Shown here: positions 8,193-11,357 of the stretch, in pieces | Layout: every line of letters begins with the position of its first letter | Numbering within the stretch: the stretch's first letter is position 1 | Source of the DNA: Rhodobacteraceae bacterium UBA1957 | Lineage (GTDB): Bacteria; Pseudomonadota; Alphaproteobacteria; Rhodobacterales; Rhodobacteraceae | Reading direction: 5' to 3' | Assembly (NCBI GenBank): GCA_002336405.1 | Contig: DDEJ01000102.1 | Location: 35,022-46,378, forward strand | DNA: 11,357 nucleotides | The notes under the pieces: generated by a model | Seen by the model: the letters and a program-made list of their open reading frames with translations, nothing else | What the model was told of the DNA's origin: nothing | Databases searched by the model: none | Translations under genes and position numbers: made by a program

Positions 8193-9058
8193 TTACAGGC
8201 AGGTTGCGAAGTCGGTGATGGCCGGTTTCCAGTCGCAAAGCGTTTGTAGCCTCGGTGATGCCATTTGCTGGTCCAGCATTGGCCCGTCTGCCCAAAACCT
8301 GTATTTTTGACGCACAGTGGCGGCGGGTATGACCTTAAAACCATTGGGGCTGCGGTATTTTTGCGCAATCGTCTTGGCGATTGTGTCAACCCGAACACCG
8401 ATCTGGGCACTGGCATTGAAATGGCCCGTCAGCTTGGGTTGCTCAAGCAAAAGACGGTACGCCATTGCCAGATCGTTGCGGTGGATAAGCGGCCAGCGCG
8501 TTGCTCCATCTTTCCAAATCTCGATCTGTTTGTGCTGCTTTGCACAGTCTATAAACCGGCTGAAGGCCCCGCCCACCTGATGATAGACCATCGCGGGATG
8601 TATCACAGCTGTTGCAAACGCTTGGGTGTGCAGTAATTTCTCGCTGGTCTCTACCATCCAAGCCAAGGCAGGCATCGGTTGAAACTGGGTGGTCTCATTC
8701 GCAATCGAATTGCCGGTCGCGCCATAGAGCCAAACGCCTCCTGTATAGATCAGGCGGATTTTGCCATCTTTGCGCCCAAGCGCTTGGATCATCGCCTTCA
8801 GGGCCTTGCTTTCAACCTGCCCCATGTCTTCGGTAAAGGTTGCGGCGACTTGGATGACGGCATCGACGCGCCTGACGGATTGAACCCACGCCTCTGGCGC
8901 GCGTAATCCCCGCGTAATGGCGAGGCGCCAAGCGCCTTTAGAATTGCAACAGATCTGGTCGAGCGGCTTAGGGCCAGAACTTTATGGCAATGTTTGATCA
9001 AGTCCCTGATCACAGCGACGCCGATCAAACCTGGCCCGCCCAACACAAGAACGCGCAT
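8193..9058 (-). pseudogene. NAD(P)-dependent epimerase/dehydratase-like SDR, broken by a -1 frameshift
   Basis: Two overlapping frames together form one 288-aa protein of the extended short-chain dehydrogenase (NAD-dependent epimerase) type. Residues 1-51, read from ATG 9058, carry the Rossmann strand and G-G-P-G-L-I-G dinucleotide-binding loop and end in P-L-R-G-D. The remaining 237 residues are in the frame shifted by -1. The join is at 8904-8908: reading D (GAT) and then stepping back one base gives G-D-L-R-A-P-E-A-W-V-Q-S-V, which continues smoothly into V-D-A-V-I-Q-V-A-A-T-F, as expected for this family. Without the shift the first frame ends as an 86-aa product. AGAGGG lies just before ATG 9058. 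The gene begins 24 bases after the AIG1-like gene and is probably co-transcribed with it. No Y-x-x-x-K is seen where expected; W134-M-V-E-T-S-E-K stands there. It may be a genuine pseudogene, a programmed shift (less likely) or a sequencing error. Confidence 0.8.
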
Positions 9059-9082
9059 TTAACCCTCTGCAGTTTGGATCGG

Positions 9083-9751
9083 TCATAGATTTTTTTGACT
9101 GATCAGTCTGGGCAACAGTTTGCTGAACAGCCAGAAACCTGCATACATCATCACCCCAGTGGCGGTTGTAGTGGCATAAAATAGCGCCCTTTCCATGAAA
9201 ACCATATCGTTCAGAAAGGGATATGGCAAACCCGAAGTCACGCTGCCAATGGGTTCAATATTGAAGGGCCCCACAATGGCTTCCGACCATATAATATACG
9301 CGATACAAATCATAGTGGTCATCAACACGCCTCTTAGGATGTTCTGAAAAGCCCGGTTCAGAAACAGCGCGTCAATGATCATAAGCAATGGGCCGCAAAG
9401 ATGTAAATAATATTCTTGATGCCAGACAATGGGGCCGTTGCCATTCACAAGGGACGGGTCGATAAAATACAGCTTCCAATATAAAAACATCACCATGGCA
9501 TTGAGTACCGCAACCGATGAGACAAGCGCATCATGAGCGGGGGGCAGGCCTTTGCGACTGAGCGACAGCATCAACCACGCAACATAGACTGCGCCGGTCA
9601 GACCCCAAAAGGTTAAATGGCGAAACTGCCACCCGACAGTATCATAATTGGCGGTGAAAAATTGATAGAGCCAATAGCCGAGCGCCAGAGAAAACACACA
9701 ATAGCGAAAACGTAAAACAGACATATTTCGTAAAATAGACATATACTGCAT
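9083..9751 (-). CDS. Six-TM membrane protein, AIG1/ADTRP (FAR-17a)-like putative hydrolase
   Basis: The 222-aa integral inner-membrane protein has about six hydrophobic segments (roughly residues 14-33, 45-64, 77-96, 113-132, 140-160, 187-209). Its layout matches the FAR-17a/AIG1 family and the bacterial Pr6Pr group: H-L-T-F-W-G-L in TM2, W-H-Q-E-Y-Y-L-H-L-C-G-P-L-L in TM4, Y-I-I-W in TM5 and P-Y-P-F-L-N-D before TM6. Human AIG1 and ADTRP are threonine-type membrane hydrolases of fatty acid esters of hydroxy fatty acids; their catalytic Thr and His (T43 and H134 in AIG1) correspond by my alignment from memory to T47 and H117 here. The bacterial function is not established. ATG 9751 has AGGGA 7 bases upstream. 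It lies between a FadB/FadJ-like gene and the SDR gene (24-base gap), which fits a lipid role. The family call is moderately sure; the catalytic claim is inference. Confidence 0.65.
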   Translation of the reverse strand: MQYMSILRNMSVLRFRYCVFSLALGYWLYQFFTANYDTVGWQFRHLTFWGLTGAVYVAWLMLSLSRKGLPPAHDALVSSVAVLNAMVMFLYWKLYFIDPSLVNGNGPIVWHQEYYLHLCGPLLMIIDALFLNRAFQNILRGVLMTTMICIAYIIWSEAIVGPFNIEPIGSVTSGLPYPFLNDMVFMERALFYATTTATGVMMYAGFWLFSKLLPRLISQKNL

Positions 9752-9791
9752 TCGAATTCCCTGTCAGCCTAACCTGCGCCATGCAAGGCAG

Positions 9792-9810
9792 ACCGGCGTT
9801 ATATTCCGGT
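9792..9810 (-). promoter_or_regulatory. Inverted repeat with TATAAC, possible promoter/operator of the AIG1-like gene
   Basis: The minus strand reads ACCGG-AATATAACG-CCGGT, a perfect 5-bp inverted repeat with a 9-base centre containing TATAAC (complement of 9798-9803), a plausible -10 box. Transcription would start near 9791, about 40 bases before ATG 9751. It resembles the repeat at 8073-8085 in sharing ACCGG followed by a TATAA core. No clear -35 box is seen. Confidence 0.25.
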
Positions 9811-9824
9811 GCTTTTTAATGGGT

Positions 9825-11357
9825 TTATGCGGCTTGCTCAGCCGTGCCGAAGCGGCCGTAAAAGCTTTGATTTTTTGCGGCCATCTCGCGCAGCAGATCC
9901 GGACAACCAAAGCGGTCTCCGAAGGTGGCTTGCAGTTGATCACAGCGCTGGGCGGCATAGGGGGTGCCAAGCATATCCAACCACGACAGCGGTCCACCGC
10001 TCCAGGGGGCAAAGCCCCAGCCGAGGATCGCCCCGACGTCACCTTCTCGGATGTCCATCAACACGCCTTCTTCCAGCGCTTTGACGGCTTCGAGGACTTG
10101 CGCGAACATCAGCCTGTGCTGCACATCGGTCAATTCTGGTTGCATAGCGGCCAGGGGATACTGGTCGCCCAGACCGTCCCAGTATCCAAGACGTTTGCCA
10201 CTGTCGTCATAGGCAAAAAAACCGGCTTTGGCTTTGCGCCCCAGACGACCCTGATCCTCCATTTTGAAAATCACCTCATCCACAGCCCCGTCTGGATAGG
10301 CGTTGCCCATCGCGGCTTTGGTGGCTCGGGCGATTTTTGCGCCAAGATCGATCGAGGTCTCGTCGACCAATTGCAATGGTCCCACAGGAAAGCCCAGCAT
10401 TCTTGCCGCATTGTCGATCAGCGCCGGTGCGACGCCCTCTGACACCATGCGAATGCCCTCGTTGATATAGGGTATAATGCAGCGGTTGGCATAGAAAAAC
10501 CGCGCATCATTGACCACGATGGGTGTCTTGCGGATCTGTCGGACATAATCTAGCGCTTTGGCGACAGCCCGGTCACCTGTCTGTTTGCCTTTTATAATCT
10601 CGACCAGCGCCATGCGTTCCACGGGGCTGAAGAAATGGATACCGATAAATTGATCTGGCCGGGTTGAGGCTTTGGCCAACTCGCTGATCGGCAGGGTCGA
10701 GGTGTTCGACGCAAAAATGCAATCTGTTGCGATGACTGCTTCAACCGCTTTGGTGACGCTGGCTTTGACTGTGGGGTCTTCGAAAACCGCCTCGATAATC
10801 AAGTCGGCGTCTTTGAGAGCCGCGTAATCCGTTGTTGCAGTGATAAGCTCCAGCACGGCGGCTTTCTTTTCGGCGGTGGCTTTGCCGCGTTTGATGCCCT
10901 TGTCCATATAGTTGGCGCTATGGGCTTTGCCGCGATCGGCAGCCGGTTGTTGCTGATCGATCAATATCACCTTTATCCCTGCCATCGCCGAGACCAGCGC
11001 GATGCCGGCCCCCATCATACCTGCGCCCAAGACGCCCACGGTTCTGACCGATTGATCGGCAATACCCTGTGGCCGCACCGCGCCCTTTTCCAGCGCAGTT
11101 TTATTGACAAACAAACTGCGGATCATCGCCGAGGAACTGGGGTTAGTCAAAATATTGGTGAACCAGCGCGCTTCGATTTTCAGCGCGGTATCAAAATCAA
11201 CCAGCGCGCCCTCATAGACAGTGCTCAACAGCGCCTTAGCGGCCGGAAACGCGCCTTGGGTTTTGCCGTTGATCATTGCAGAAGCTCCGACAAATGTCAT
11301 GAAACCTGCTGGATGATAGGGTGTGCCACCGGGCATTTTATAGCCCTTCGCATCCCA
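9825..11357 (-). CDS. fadJ: FadB/FadJ-type multifunctional 3-hydroxyacyl-CoA dehydrogenase / enoyl-CoA hydratase (N-terminus outside window)
   Basis: The frame is open to the window edge, so the 510 visible residues are the C-terminal two-thirds of a fatty-acid oxidation alpha subunit. Such proteins are usually about 700-730 aa, and the missing part would be most of the enoyl-CoA hydratase domain. Visible are the linker region (about 1-95), the NAD-binding Rossmann domain with G-A-G-M-M-G-A-G (residues 111-118 of the visible part), S-N-T-S-T-L-P-I, and the dehydrogenase signature H-F-F-S-P-V-E-R-M-A-L-V-E with catalytic His241 and Glu253, spaced as His450-Glu462 in E. coli FadB. Two C-terminal dehydrogenase domains follow (G-F-P-V-G-P-L-Q-L-V-D-E and L-G-W-G-F-A-P-W-S-G-G-P). 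It oxidises 3-hydroxyacyl-CoA to 3-ketoacyl-CoA with NAD+ in beta-oxidation. A partner thiolase gene is expected upstream, outside the window. The symbol fadJ follows common usage; fadB is equally possible. The ATG at 11336 is internal. Confidence 0.92.
   Translation of the reverse strand, partial: WDAKGYKMPGGTPYHPAGFMTFVGASAMINGKTQGAFPAAKALLSTVYEGALVDFDTALKIEARWFTNILTNPSSSAMIRSLFVNKTALEKGAVRPQGIADQSVRTVGVLGAGMMGAGIALVSAMAGIKVILIDQQQPAADRGKAHSANYMDKGIKRGKATAEKKAAVLELITATTDYAALKDADLIIEAVFEDPTVKASVTKAVEAVIATDCIFASNTSTLPISELAKASTRPDQFIGIHFFSPVERMALVEIIKGKQTGDRAVAKALDYVRQIRKTPIVVNDARFFYANRCIIPYINEGIRMVSEGVAPALIDNAARMLGFPVGPLQLVDETSIDLGAKIARATKAAMGNAYPDGAVDEVIFKMEDQGRLGRKAKAGFFAYDDSGKRLGYWDGLGDQYPLAAMQPELTDVQHRLMFAQVLEAVKALEEGVLMDIREGDVGAILGWGFAPWSGGPLSWLDMLGTPYAAQRCDQLQATFGDRFGCPDLLREMAAKNQSFYGRFGTAEQAA

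Noticed and set aside
8078..8416. 112-codon minus-strand frame over the end of the SDR gene and the following gap
   Set aside because: It overlaps the conserved SDR C-terminus in another frame, with basic low-information composition and no domain.
9792..9817. Plus-strand hairpin ACCGG/CCGGT followed by TTTTT, terminator-like
   Set aside because: No plus-strand gene precedes it, and on the minus strand, where the genes are, no T-run follows the stem; it is listed instead as a weak promoter/operator candidate.
9819..10442. 207-codon open frame on the plus strand antisense to the fadJ-like gene
   Set aside because: Shadow of a well-supported gene; no motifs or ribosome site.

Overview
The window looks like a chromosomal segment of an alphaproteobacterium, most likely of the Rhodobacterales/roseobacter type. 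The basis is recognition of protein style and gene order: cdd-deoA-deoB-add-upp followed by a small SPOR protein, a membrane protein of the kind conserved in that order, and GGWM-free acyl-CoA synthetase and FadB/FadJ-type proteins starting or reading as they do in that group. No species can be named from the sequence alone. Both window ends cut through genes.

Left part (1-4356, plus strand): a nucleoside and pyrimidine salvage operon. It holds the end of cytidine deaminase (cdd), thymidine phosphorylase (deoA), phosphopentomutase (deoB), adenosine deaminase (add) and uracil phosphoribosyltransferase (upp). deoA, deoB, add and upp are chained by three 4-base stop/start overlaps. Together they deaminate cytidine and adenosine, phosphorolyse deoxynucleosides, convert (deoxy)ribose-1-phosphate to the 5-phosphate, and recover uracil as UMP. 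A weak hairpin with a T-run follows upp.

Middle (4421-6332): two convergent envelope genes whose ends lie 25 bases apart. One is an exported SPOR-domain protein with a hexapeptide-repeat linker (plus strand). The other is a single-pass membrane protein (minus strand) whose outer half resembles an M48 metallopeptidase that has lost its HExxH zinc site.

Right part (6421-11357, minus strand): a lipid-metabolism block. In transcription order it holds a FadB/FadJ-type multifunctional beta-oxidation protein (N-terminus outside the window), a six-TM protein resembling the AIG1/ADTRP (FAR-17a) membrane hydrolases, an NAD(P)-dependent epimerase-like SDR gene broken by a single -1 frameshift, and an AMP-forming acyl-CoA synthetase. 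These could act in sequence: release a fatty or hydroxy-fatty acid from an ester, oxidise it, activate it with CoA and degrade it. That pathway is inference.

No tRNA, rRNA, CRISPR array, insertion sequence or phage gene was seen. No complete new system is evident. The points most worth a second look are the AIG1-like hydrolase beside beta-oxidation genes, the apparent pseudo-protease, and the frameshifted SDR. All intergenic gaps are below 300 bases.
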